From an uncultured Dialister sp. (GTDB lineage Bacteria > Bacillota > Negativicutes > Veillonellales > Dialisteraceae): 26,384 bases of DNA. Location of the stretch: NCBI RefSeq assembly GCF_900538805.1, contig NZ_UPZP01000023.1, positions 1 through 26,384 of the forward strand, given 5' to 3'. A program made the translations under genes and the position numbers. The notes beneath the pieces are model-generated. The model had not been told where the DNA came from. It searched no databases and saw only the letters and a list, made by a program, of their open reading frames with translations. This document shows positions 7,755-13,682 of the stretch, piece after piece (the stretch's first letter is position 1; the number at the start of each line of letters is the position of its first letter).

Positions 7755-8185
7755 TACTGGCAGTGGATCCGGGAAAGGACAAAACCGGCTGTGCCGTGGT
7801 GGAGGAGGACGGCAGCCTTGTGGTGAAGCAGGTGATTCCCACAAAGACCTATGAAAAGGAAATGGCCTCCCTCCTTTCCCGCTATCCGGTGAGGGCTTTC
7901 ATCATGGGGAACGGCACCCGCCATGGGGAAATGAAGGAGAGGAGCGAAAAGCTGCTCCATGCCATGGAAAGGGATATTCCCGTCATCCTGGTGGATGAGA
8001 AATACACCACCGAAATGGGGGAGGCCTGGTACTGGAAAGACCATCCCGCCAAAGGCCTTTCCCGCCTCATTCCCAAAGGCATGCGCACCGTGCCGGTGCC
8101 GGTGGACGACTATGTGGCATGGATTATAGGAAATATCTACCTGGGCCACGTGAAGGCAGAAGACGTGGGGCATAGGAAGGTATAG
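7751..8185 (+). CDS. YqgF/RuvX-type RNase H-fold nuclease-like protein
   Basis: Probable member of the YqgF (RuvX) family, which processes pre-16S rRNA and is related to RuvC resolvases. The 144 residues match the family length (about 138-150). ILAVDPGKDKTGCAVV at the N-terminus carries the first acidic residue (Asp6) of the RNase H fold. VDEKYTT in the second half corresponds to the VDERLTT motif, and DDYVAWIIGNIYL at the end supplies a C-terminal acidic residue. ATG 7751 overlaps the DUF3084 stop. The glycine-rich details differ from canonical YqgF, so this may be a paralogue rather than the sole essential enzyme. It is followed directly by repeat array 2 with no clear terminator. Confidence 0.75.
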   Translation: MILAVDPGKDKTGCAVVEEDGSLVVKQVIPTKTYEKEMASLLSRYPVRAFIMGNGTRHGEMKERSEKLLHAMERDIPVILVDEKYTTEMGEAWYWKDHPAKGLSRLIPKGMRTVPVPVDDYVAWIIGNIYLGHVKAEDVGHRKV

Positions 8186-8189
8186 GGAA

Positions 8190-8522
8190 TGTGGTGCCCA
8201 TGTGTATCATTTCCATAGGAAATCCTCCGCGAACAGTTTCCTGCCCGGCAAGGGGACAATGCATACTACCTCAGTAGGAAACATTCTGCGAACAGTTTCC
8301 TGTCCTGCATGGTGCTATTGTATGTCATCTCAGTAGGAAACTCTTTGCTAACAGTTTCCTGTCCTGCATGGTGCTATTGTGTGTCATCTCAGTAGGAAAC
8401 TTTCTGCGAACAGTTTCCTGTCCTGTTTGGTGCTATTGTGTGTCATCTCAGTAGGAAACTTTTTGCGAATAGTTTCCTGTCTGGCTCGGGGACAATGAAT
8501 ATCATCTCCATAGGAAACCAGC
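8190..8522 (+). repeat. Array 2 of the 59-bp tandem repeat
   Basis: Five full units begin with GGAAA at 8218, 8277, 8336, 8395 and 8454, with a sixth start at 8513. The period is exactly 59 bp throughout. The units resemble each other more than those of array 1 and read GGAAAC, a T/C-rich GCGAACA loop, GTTTCCTG, then TGCATGGTGCTATTGTGTGT and CATCTCAGTA. As in array 1, the last unit ends CCATAGGAAACCAGC and runs into a CT-rich tail. Orientation is the same as in array 1. No open reading frame in the array looks genuine. Confidence 0.9.
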
Positions 8523-8557
8523 CCACTATCTCACTATCTCACTATCCCACTATTTCC
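8523..8557 (+). repeat. Short CACTATCT microsatellite behind array 2
   Basis: About four imperfect copies of an 8-9 base unit (ACTATCTC and variants) directly follow the last GGAAACCAGC of array 2. The equivalent place after array 1 holds CCCACTTTCCCACTGCCCCA, so the CT-rich tail seems to be part of the repeat module. Confidence 0.6.
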
Positions 8558-8568
8558 CATTTTCCCTC

Positions 8569-8597
8569 TTGACGAAACGGGCTTGATGTAATAAAAT
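8569..8597 (+). promoter_or_regulatory. Promoter of the tRNA-Pro/tRNA-Arg pair
   Basis: TTGACG (8569-8574) and TAAAAT (8592-8597) are separated by 17 bp. The predicted transcript would begin only a few bases before the tRNA-Pro 5' end. Confidence 0.8.
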
Positions 8598-8609
8598 ATC
8601 TAAGTGTCA

Positions 8610-8685
8610 CGGGGCATAGCGCAGTTGGTAGCGCACCTGCTTTGGGAGCAGGGGGTCGCCAGTTCGAGTCCGGCTGCCCCGACCA
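8610..8685 (+). tRNA. tRNA-Pro (TGG)
   Basis: Full cloverleaf of 76 nt with encoded CCA. The acceptor stem is CGGGGCA/TGCCCCG, and the anticodon stem CCTGC/GCAGG encloses loop TTTGGGA with anticodon TGG. The T-loop is GTTCGAGTC. Confidence 0.95.
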
Positions 8686-8692
8686 AAAATAT

Positions 8693-8769
8693 GGCTCAGT
8701 AGCTCAGTTGGATAGAGCAACCGCCTTCTAAGCGGTGGGTCGTGGGTTCGAATCCCTCCTGGGTCACCA
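8693..8769 (+). tRNA. tRNA-Arg (TCT)
   Basis: A 77-nt cloverleaf with encoded CCA. The acceptor stem GGCTCAG/CTGGGTC has two G-T pairs. Anticodon stem ACCGC/GCGGT encloses CTTCTAA, anticodon TCT. It lies 7 bases after tRNA-Pro, probably on the same transcript. Confidence 0.95.
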
Positions 8770-8773
8770 GCAG

Positions 8774-8802
8774 AAAAGCATTCCGGAAGGAGTGCTTTTT
8801 TC
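8774..8802 (+). terminator. Intrinsic terminator after the tRNA pair
   Basis: The stem AAAAGCATTCC/GGAGTGCTTTT (one G-T pair) with a GGAA loop runs into a T-tract, 5 bases after the tRNA-Arg CCA. Confidence 0.85.
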
Positions 8803-8885
8803 ATGAGATGAATGGGAGACAGAAGAGGTATGGGACTTCTGTTTCCCATTTCTATAACCGGGATGCATAGAAAATATTTTCCCTA

Positions 8886-8914
8886 TTGATTTTTTTCTAT
8901 AAGTAGAGTATCAT
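8886..8914 (+). promoter_or_regulatory. Likely rpoD promoter
   Basis: TTGATT (8886-8891) and TATCAT (8909-8914) are 17 bp apart. This leaves a leader of about 130 nt before the rpoD start, with one small hairpin (GCTTCC/GGAAGC near 8960-8975) and no other recognisable element. Confidence 0.6.
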
Positions 8915-9050
8915 TGTGGTCTAACTTAAGAGAAACAGGGCGGGCTATTTCATACAGGGCTTCCACGGAAGCAGGAAACAATAACACACAGGCTCCCTGA
9001 CAGATTTATTTTGTAAAAAATATGGAGTTGTTTGAGGAGGTGTCCCTAAT

Positions 9051-10253
9051 TTGGCAGCTAAGGCAGCACAGCTTGCACAGTGGCTAAAGGAACTGCAGGA
9101 ACGGGTCAATGCGGACGGCAATCTTTCTTATAATGAAATCATCCGTTTCACAAAAGAAAAGTCATTGACACAGAAACAGTTAGATGGGATTTTTAATCTT
9201 CTTCATGAACACAACATTGACCTCGTTTATGATGAAGATGAAGATACGGGAGAACCGGATGAGGCCGATTTCAGCGGAGATGACGAAGATCTCTCCGAAG
9301 AAATGATTCTGGAGAACGAAGAGGACGGTCTGGAGGAGGATAAGGACTGGACCTCGGCCGAAGCGGCAGATACGGAAGAGGCGGATTATGGAGCTGCCGG
9401 CGGCGTCAGCGATCCGGTAAGGCTTTATCTCCGTGAATGTGGCGCCAATCCCCTGCTCAGTGCAGAGCAGGAAATGAACTTGGCAAAAATTATTGAGAAG
9501 GGCAAGAAAAAGGACGCCACCCCGGAGGAAAAGGAAGCGGCAAGGGCTGCCAAGAAGGAAATGGCCAATGCCAATCTCCGTCTGGTGGTATCCATTGCCA
9601 AGAAGTATCCCGGCCGCGGCATGCCATTCCTTGACCTCATTCAGGAAGGCAATATCGGTCTTTTGAAGGCAGTGGATAAATTTGACTATACCAAGGGGTA
9701 CAAATTCTCCACCTATGCCACCTGGTGGATCCGCCAGGCCATTACCCGTTCCATCGCTGACCAGGCCCGCACTATCCGCGTGCCGGTGCACATGGTGGAA
9801 ACCATTAACAAGATGAACCGCGTAGGCCGCCGGTTCCTGCAGGAACATGGCAGGGAAGCCACCAATGAGGAACTGTCCAAGGAAATGGGAATCAGCGTGG
9901 AAAAAATCCGGGAAGCCAAGAAGGCAGCCCAGGACCCCATCTCCCTGGAAACGCCGATCGGCGAAAAGGAAGATTCCCATTTAGGTGATTTCATCGAAGA
10001 CCAGAAGACCGCATCCCCGGAGGATGAAGCAGCAGCTACCATGAGAAGGGAACAGGTCTACAAAATGCTGGATACTTTGACGGAAAGGGAAAAGGGGGTT
10101 CTTGCCCTTCGCTTCGGCATGGATGATGGCACGCCCCGTACCCTGGAAGAAGTGGGCAAGCACTTCGGTGTCACCCGCGAACGTATCCGCCAGATTGAAG
10201 GAAAAGCGCTGAAAAAATTGAAAAAACAGGCCATGCCCATGGCAGGACTGTAA
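9051..10253 (+). CDS. rpoD: Primary sigma factor RpoD (SigA)
   Basis: Housekeeping sigma-70 subunit directing RNA polymerase to TTGACA/TATAAT promoters like those seen throughout this window. The 400 residues show region 1.1 (about 1-60), a very acidic linker (about 61-112), region 1.2 (DPVRLYLRE, 121-129), region 2 including YKFSTYATWWIRQAI (217-231), region 3, and region 4.2 helix-turn-helix RTLEEVGKHFGVTRERIRQI near the C-terminus. The start is TTG at 9051 behind AGGAGGTG. TTG starts are weak and may limit output. It is monocistronic here: it has its own promoter and terminator and is not next to dnaG in this window, though what lies elsewhere is unknown. Confidence 0.97.
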   Translation: MAAKAAQLAQWLKELQERVNADGNLSYNEIIRFTKEKSLTQKQLDGIFNLLHEHNIDLVYDEDEDTGEPDEADFSGDDEDLSEEMILENEEDGLEEDKDWTSAEAADTEEADYGAAGGVSDPVRLYLRECGANPLLSAEQEMNLAKIIEKGKKKDATPEEKEAARAAKKEMANANLRLVVSIAKKYPGRGMPFLDLIQEGNIGLLKAVDKFDYTKGYKFSTYATWWIRQAITRSIADQARTIRVPVHMVETINKMNRVGRRFLQEHGREATNEELSKEMGISVEKIREAKKAAQDPISLETPIGEKEDSHLGDFIEDQKTASPEDEAAATMRREQVYKMLDTLTEREKGVLALRFGMDDGTPRTLEEVGKHFGVTRERIRQIEGKALKKLKKQAMPMAGL

Positions 10254-10258
10254 TGGAA

Positions 10259-10294
10259 AAGGAGCTCCGCCGGAAACGGCAGGGCTCCTTCTTT
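10259..10294 (+). terminator. Intrinsic terminator of rpoD
   Basis: The stem AAGGAGC (10259-10265) / GCTCCTT (10284-10290), with an inner GCCG-GAAA-CGGC tetraloop hairpin, is followed by CTTT, 5 bases after the rpoD stop. Confidence 0.8.
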
Positions 10295-10415
10295 GCACTA
10301 AAGGCATGCAGCCCGGATTCAGGAGTCCTGTTTTTGCTGTTATTTTCCACTGGCTTTTCCTTCTTTCCTGTAGTATAATATTCAAGCATTCAGCATCAAA
10401 GTACCTGCTTTTTCA

Positions 10416-10444
10416 TTGCAATGGAAGAGAAAGTATGATACAAT
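10416..10444 (+). promoter_or_regulatory. rplS promoter
   Basis: TTGCAA (10416-10421) and TACAAT (10439-10444) are separated by 17 bp. A second -10-like TATAAT lies at 10374-10379 without a convincing -35. The stretch 10295-10415 otherwise holds nothing I recognise. Confidence 0.7.
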
Positions 10445-10450
10445 GCTACT

Positions 10451-10500
10451 GTTAGTCTGGACAGTCCTCTGCCAAAAGCGATCGGCATGAATGTCTTGTG
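10451..10500 (+). ncRNA. Possible ribosomal-protein L19 leader structure
   Basis: The predicted rplS 5' leader can form an outer pairing GGACA with TGTCT and an inner TGCC/GGCA hairpin just upstream of the ribosome binding site. Firmicutes rplS genes often carry a short autoregulatory L19 leader at this place. I compare position and general shape only; I could not test it against the family model. Confidence 0.3.
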
Positions 10501-10517
10501 AGAAGGAGGAAAAGATC

Positions 10518-10859
10518 GTGAACATTATTGAAACACTGGAAAATGAACAGCTCAGAAATGACATTCCTGAATTCCGCCCGGGGGACACCGTCAGAGTTCA
10601 TGTAAAGGTCATCGAAGGAAAGACTGAACGTGTACAGGTATTTGAAGGCATCGTCATTGCCCGCAGAAATGCCGGTGTAAGGGAAACCTTCACAGTACGT
10701 CGTATTTCCTACGGCGTAGGCGTTGAAAGAACATTCCTGGTTCATTCTCCCCGTCTGGAAAAGATTGAAGTGAAGCGCCGCGGCATCGTTCGTCGTGCTA
10801 AACTGTTCTACCTGCGCGGCCTGTCCGGTAAAGCAGCTAGAATCAAGGAAAGAAAATAA
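10518..10859 (+). CDS. rplS: 50S ribosomal protein L19
   Basis: Component of the large ribosomal subunit near the 30S interface. The 113-residue product begins MNIIETLENEQLRNDIPEF and contains FRPGDTVRVHVKV, and ends with a basic RRAKLFYLRGLSGKAARIKE segment; all are hallmark L19 sequence. The start is GTG 10518 behind AGAAGGAGG; an in-frame ATG at 10491 lies before that site and is rejected. It stands alone, without the usual rpsP-rimM-trmD neighbours. Confidence 0.97.
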   Translation: MNIIETLENEQLRNDIPEFRPGDTVRVHVKVIEGKTERVQVFEGIVIARRNAGVRETFTVRRISYGVGVERTFLVHSPRLEKIEVKRRGIVRRAKLFYLRGLSGKAARIKERK

Positions 10860-10863
10860 TGAT

Positions 10864-10894
10864 AAAAAAACTGCAGCGGTGCTGCAGTTTTTTT
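10864..10894 (+). terminator. Intrinsic terminator of rplS
   Basis: A perfect stem CTGCAGC-GGT-GCTGCAG is flanked by A7 and T7 runs, immediately after the rplS stop. It is likely bidirectional. Confidence 0.93.
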
Positions 10895-10895
10895 A

Positions 10896-10924
10896 TTGGG
10901 AAAAGTTATCCCCTTTGGTATACT
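10896..10924 (+). promoter_or_regulatory. Promoter for the exported protein-trmL-ylbF-murB genes
   Basis: TTGGGA (10896-10901) and TATACT (10919-10924) are 17 bp apart, directly after the rplS terminator. Confidence 0.65.
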
Positions 10925-11010
10925 CCTGTTTTTCTCATTGCCCGGATGTGGTAGAATAGAAAAAGTGCAGGGAGGGGACAGTGTTTTGGTATTTTATAAG
11001 TGAGGAACCT

Positions 11011-11412
11011 ATGAAATATAAATATGTCATTCCGGCAGTCTTATTATCTTTAGGAATGGTACTGCCTGTTTCCGCCAATAAGATAAAGAATGTTTTTGTG
11101 GTGGATGAGCTGACGGTGGAAGTGGAAATGGCGGATCCTCTGACGAAGGAGGAGCTTGATCCCGCCCGTTTCCTGTCAAAGGACTACAAGCCGGAGTTCA
11201 CTTTTAATGAGGGCGTAGAGGCCGTAGGGATTCCTGTGCCCCAGAAGAGCGACGGCTTTCACTACAACGTTTACCGCATTGCGGTGAGCGGACTGGATGT
11301 GGGACCGATTTACCAGATTTCCTACCAGGGACAGAAGCCGAAAACATTCAAGTTCTACGGCGGAAGGGAGCAGGTAGACAAGTATCGCGACCGATACGGA
11401 AGCTATTTCTGA
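11011..11412 (+). CDS. Small exported protein of unknown function
   Basis: I do not recognise this family. The 133-residue product has a typical signal peptide (MKYKYVIPAVLLSLGMVLPVSA, split here as n-region MKYKY, hydrophobic core, then PVSA cleavage near residue 22). The mature part is about 110 residues, beta-rich in appearance, with two proline/lysine-rich turns and an Arg/Tyr-rich end RYGSYF. The ATG at 11011 gives the cleanest signal peptide, but an in-frame GTG at 10981 follows a stronger site (GGGAGGGGACA) and would add ten residues including two acidic ones; the start is therefore uncertain. It probably heads an operon with trmL, 18 bases downstream. Its envelope location is inference. 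Confidence 0.75.
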   Translation: MKYKYVIPAVLLSLGMVLPVSANKIKNVFVVDELTVEVEMADPLTKEELDPARFLSKDYKPEFTFNEGVEAVGIPVPQKSDGFHYNVYRIAVSGLDVGPIYQISYQGQKPKTFKFYGGREQVDKYRDRYGSYF

Positions 11413-11430
11413 TTTCATGAAAGGATACCT

Positions 11431-11940
11431 ATGCATATTGTATTAGTGGAGCCGGAAATTCCGGGCAATACGGGAAATATTTCCCGCCTCTGCGCAGCGG
11501 AGCATCTGACTCTTCATCTGGTGGAGCCTTTGGGATTTTCCATTGATGACAAACATTTGAAAAGGGCGGGCCTTGATTACTGGGATCTTCTGGAGGTCCA
11601 TGTGCACCCTGATTTTTCATCGGTGGAGCGGATGCTGAAGGGCCATCATTTCTATTACAACACCACCAAGGCAGTGAAGTCTTACACCGATGTATCATTC
11701 AGGGAAGATGACGTGCTGGTATTCGGCAAGGAAACGAAGGGACTTCCGGAGGATATGCTCATGGCCCATGAGGAGGACTGCATCCGGATTCCTATGATTG
11801 AAGAAGCCCGTTCTCTCAATTTATCCAACGCCGTGGCCATTGTGGCACTGGAAGCACTGAGGCAGACCGGATTTCCCCATCTTTTGAAGGAAAGCGGCCG
11901 GTTGTTTAAAGGAGGCAGGAGCACCCATGAATACGTATGA
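11431..11940 (+). CDS. trmL: tRNA (cytidine/uridine-34-2'-O)-methyltransferase, TrmL family
   Basis: SPOUT-class methyltransferase predicted to methylate the ribose of the wobble nucleotide 34 of certain tRNA-Leu species using SAM. The 169 residues are close to E. coli TrmL (157). Visible motifs are the start IVLVEPEIPGNTGNISRLC (3-21), FGKETKGLPE (98-107) and IPMIEEARSLNLSNAVAI (120-137), which form the trefoil-knot SAM site. ATG 11431 follows AAAGGATACCT. The last 14 bases overlap ylbF, so translation of the two is coupled. Confidence 0.93.
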   Translation: MHIVLVEPEIPGNTGNISRLCAAEHLTLHLVEPLGFSIDDKHLKRAGLDYWDLLEVHVHPDFSSVERMLKGHHFYYNTTKAVKSYTDVSFREDDVLVFGKETKGLPEDMLMAHEEDCIRIPMIEEARSLNLSNAVAIVALEALRQTGFPHLLKESGRLFKGGRSTHEYV

Positions 11941-12283
11941 TGCAGCTTATGATCTGGCAAGGGCTATCAAAGAAAGTGATGAAATGAAGCGCTTGACTGC
12001 AGCTGCCGAAAAAATCAAGGGCGATGAGGAAGCCAGAAAAATGGTGAAGGAATATATCATGGCCCAGATGAAAGCAGACTATGCCAAACTGGCAGGACAG
12101 AAGGAAGACGAGGACAGCTATCAGCATCTGCAGGAGCTGGCTGTACTGGTAAGCAACAACAGCAATGCCCAGGAGTATCTCCAGGCATTTATCCGCTGGA
12201 ATCAGGTAGCTGCGGATTTGCAGAAGATTGTATCCGATGCAATGGCGCAGGGTATGGATGTATTGGAACTGAATAAACAATGA
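11927..12283 (+). CDS. ylbF: YlbF/YmcA family protein
   Basis: Small helical protein (118 residues) of the YlbF family. In Bacillus subtilis YlbF works with YmcA and YaaT in a complex that modulates RNase Y-dependent mRNA processing; a like role here is inference. The sequence is nearly all amphipathic helix, starting NTYDAAYDLARAIKESDEMK, with the usual two-helix pattern and no catalytic motif. The site AAAGGAGG and ATG 11927 lie inside the trmL end. It overlaps murB by ATGA. Confidence 0.85.
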   Translation: MNTYDAAYDLARAIKESDEMKRLTAAAEKIKGDEEARKMVKEYIMAQMKADYAKLAGQKEDEDSYQHLQELAVLVSNNSNAQEYLQAFIRWNQVAADLQKIVSDAMAQGMDVLELNKQ

Positions 12284-13206
12284 CAGACTGGAAAGCATTT
12301 CTTGATGGAATTTTAACGGAACGGCAGTACAAGCTTGATGAACCCATGAGCCGTCACACCACCTACGGTATCGGCGGACCGGCGGACTGCTTTGTCATGC
12401 CCCAGACGGCGGAAGAACTGAAAAAGGTTCTCTCCAAAGCCCACGATGAAGGGATTCTCGTCACCTTTATCGGCGGCGGATCCAATCTTCTGGTATCGGA
12501 TCTTGGCATCCGGGGGATTACGGTGTGCACGAACCGCCTGAAGCAGGACATGACCTGTAATGGCAACTGGATTACCGCCATGGGCGGCGTAGGTACCGGC
12601 ACGGTTTCCCGCTTTGCGGAAAAGAACAGCCTCAAGGGCTTTGAATGGGCCGTAGGCATTCCCGGCACCCTCTGCGGCGCTGTTTTCATGAATGCCAACG
12701 GCTACGGCAGCCAGATGAAGAATGTGGTGGAAGAAGTATACACCATTTCCGGCGATGGCAAGGAAGACCGTACCTATGGCTGGGACGACATCCACTACGG
12801 CGACAGCGACAGCATTTTCATGCATAACGGAGACATCATCGTAGGAGCCAAGATTCATCTGGCTCCGGGCAATGCCGATGAAATCAAGAGGAACATGACG
12901 GAGCACCAGATTTCCAGAAGGACCAAGCAGCCTCTGGAAAAGAGAAGCGCCGGCACCATGTACCTCCGTCCGCCGGGATACCATGTGGGTCCTATGATTA
13001 AAGACTGCGGCCTCATCGGCTTCTCCATCGGAGATGCCCAGGTATCCACCAAGCATCCGGACTTCGTGGTGAACAACGGCCATGCTTCCTGCAGGGATGT
13101 GCTTGCCGTGCTTCACGAGGTGCAGAAGCGGATTATGACAAATTACCATATCCATGTGCCTTTGGATGTACGAATCATCGGGGAAGGCGTAAAACAGGAA
13201 AGATAA
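12280..13206 (+). CDS. murB: UDP-N-acetylenolpyruvoylglucosamine reductase MurB
   Basis: Flavoenzyme reducing UDP-GlcNAc-enolpyruvate to UDP-MurNAc with NADPH, in cytoplasmic peptidoglycan precursor synthesis. The 308 residues fit the type II family (about 300). FAD-binding motifs are HTTYGIGGPAD (26-36) and FIGGGSNLLVSD (63-74); GIPGTLCGAVFMNANGYGS lies at 126-144. Two departures are notable: the catalytic serine region reads SAGTMYLRP, with Thr226 where Ser (sometimes Cys) is expected, and the C-terminal motif reads LDVRIIGE, with Asp296 where the conserved Glu is expected. The fold and binding motifs are otherwise intact. Start ATG 12280 overlaps the ylbF stop. Confidence 0.93.
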   Translation: MTDWKAFLDGILTERQYKLDEPMSRHTTYGIGGPADCFVMPQTAEELKKVLSKAHDEGILVTFIGGGSNLLVSDLGIRGITVCTNRLKQDMTCNGNWITAMGGVGTGTVSRFAEKNSLKGFEWAVGIPGTLCGAVFMNANGYGSQMKNVVEEVYTISGDGKEDRTYGWDDIHYGDSDSIFMHNGDIIVGAKIHLAPGNADEIKRNMTEHQISRRTKQPLEKRSAGTMYLRPPGYHVGPMIKDCGLIGFSIGDAQVSTKHPDFVVNNGHASCRDVLAVLHEVQKRIMTNYHIHVPLDVRIIGEGVKQER

Positions 13207-13209
13207 AAG

Positions 13210-13246
13210 AAAGGAATCGGCTTTACGAAGCCGGTTCCTTTTTATT
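13210..13246 (+). terminator. Intrinsic terminator of murB
   Basis: The stem AAGGAATCGGCTT/AAGCCGGTTCCTT (one T-G pair) with loop TACG is followed by T5. Confidence 0.9.
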
Positions 13247-13281
13247 TCCCTTTGATGGAATGATTTTTTTCAATAAAGGAC

Positions 13282-13310
13282 TTGCATTTTTGAAGAAAGT
13301 TATGTATTAT
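13282..13310 (+). promoter_or_regulatory. groESL promoter
   Basis: TTGCAT (13282-13287) and TATTAT (13305-13310) are separated by 17 bp. The predicted start of transcription falls just before the CIRCE operator, the usual arrangement for HrcA repression. Confidence 0.8.
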
Positions 13311-13321
13311 AGAAAAGTAAG

Positions 13322-13348
13322 TTAGCACTCGATGTAAGTGAGTGCTAA
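13322..13348. promoter_or_regulatory. CIRCE operator (HrcA binding site)
   Basis: The perfect inverted repeat TTAGCACTC (13322-13330), a 9-base spacer and GAGTGCTAA (13340-13348) match the CIRCE consensus exactly. It predicts HrcA-mediated heat-shock control of groES-groEL. hrcA itself is not in the window. Confidence 0.98.
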
Positions 13349-13368
13349 TAGTCAAAGGAGGAATAGAC

Positions 13369-13650
13369 ATGTTAAAACCATTGGCAGATCGTGTTCTCGT
13401 TAAAGTTGATGAAGAAGAAACCAAGACTAAAGGCGGAATCCTGATTCCGGATACAGCACAGAAAAAATCCCAGAAGGGTACAGTTATGGCCATCGGCTCC
13501 GGCAAGGTGCTTGACAACGGCACCCGCCTTCCTTTCGAAGTGAAAGTAGGAGACCATGTGCTTTTTGCTAAATATTCCGGTGTGGATATTGATGAAGACG
13601 GTGAAAAGTACCTGCTTCTTGCTGAAAGAGATATCCTTGCTATTCTTTAA
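13369..13650 (+). CDS. groES: Co-chaperonin GroES
   Basis: Heptameric lid of the GroEL folding chamber. The 93 residues match the family and begin MLKPLADRVLVKVDEEE. The mobile loop region lies in ETKTKGGILIPDTAQKKSQ (21-39), and the end is LLLAERDILAIL. ATG 13369 follows AGGAGGAATAGAC; an in-frame ATG at 13342 lies inside CIRCE and is rejected. groEL starts 32 bases downstream on the same transcript. Confidence 0.97.
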   Translation: MLKPLADRVLVKVDEEETKTKGGILIPDTAQKKSQKGTVMAIGSGKVLDNGTRLPFEVKVGDHVLFAKYSGVDIDEDGEKYLLLAERDILAIL

Positions 13651-13682
13651 TTTCCAGTTTTCAAATCTTAGGAGTGATATAA

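Noticed and set aside
6480..7844. 454-residue open frame antisense to the DUF3084 gene
   Set aside because: Shadow frame; the plus strand has a clear promoter, ribosome binding site and domain structure.
6089..8522. The two repeat arrays as CRISPR
   Set aside because: The whole 59-bp unit is repeated, there are no unique spacers, and no cas genes are nearby.
8607..8849. Open frame antisense to tRNA-Pro/tRNA-Arg, and a similar one antisense to the tRNAs near 25806-26036
   Set aside because: Well-known spurious proteins made from tRNA complements (GLEPATPTLARLCSTTELLP-type peptides).
10374..10379. Second rplS promoter at TATAAT
   Set aside because: No -35 at a suitable distance; kept only as a note under the main promoter.
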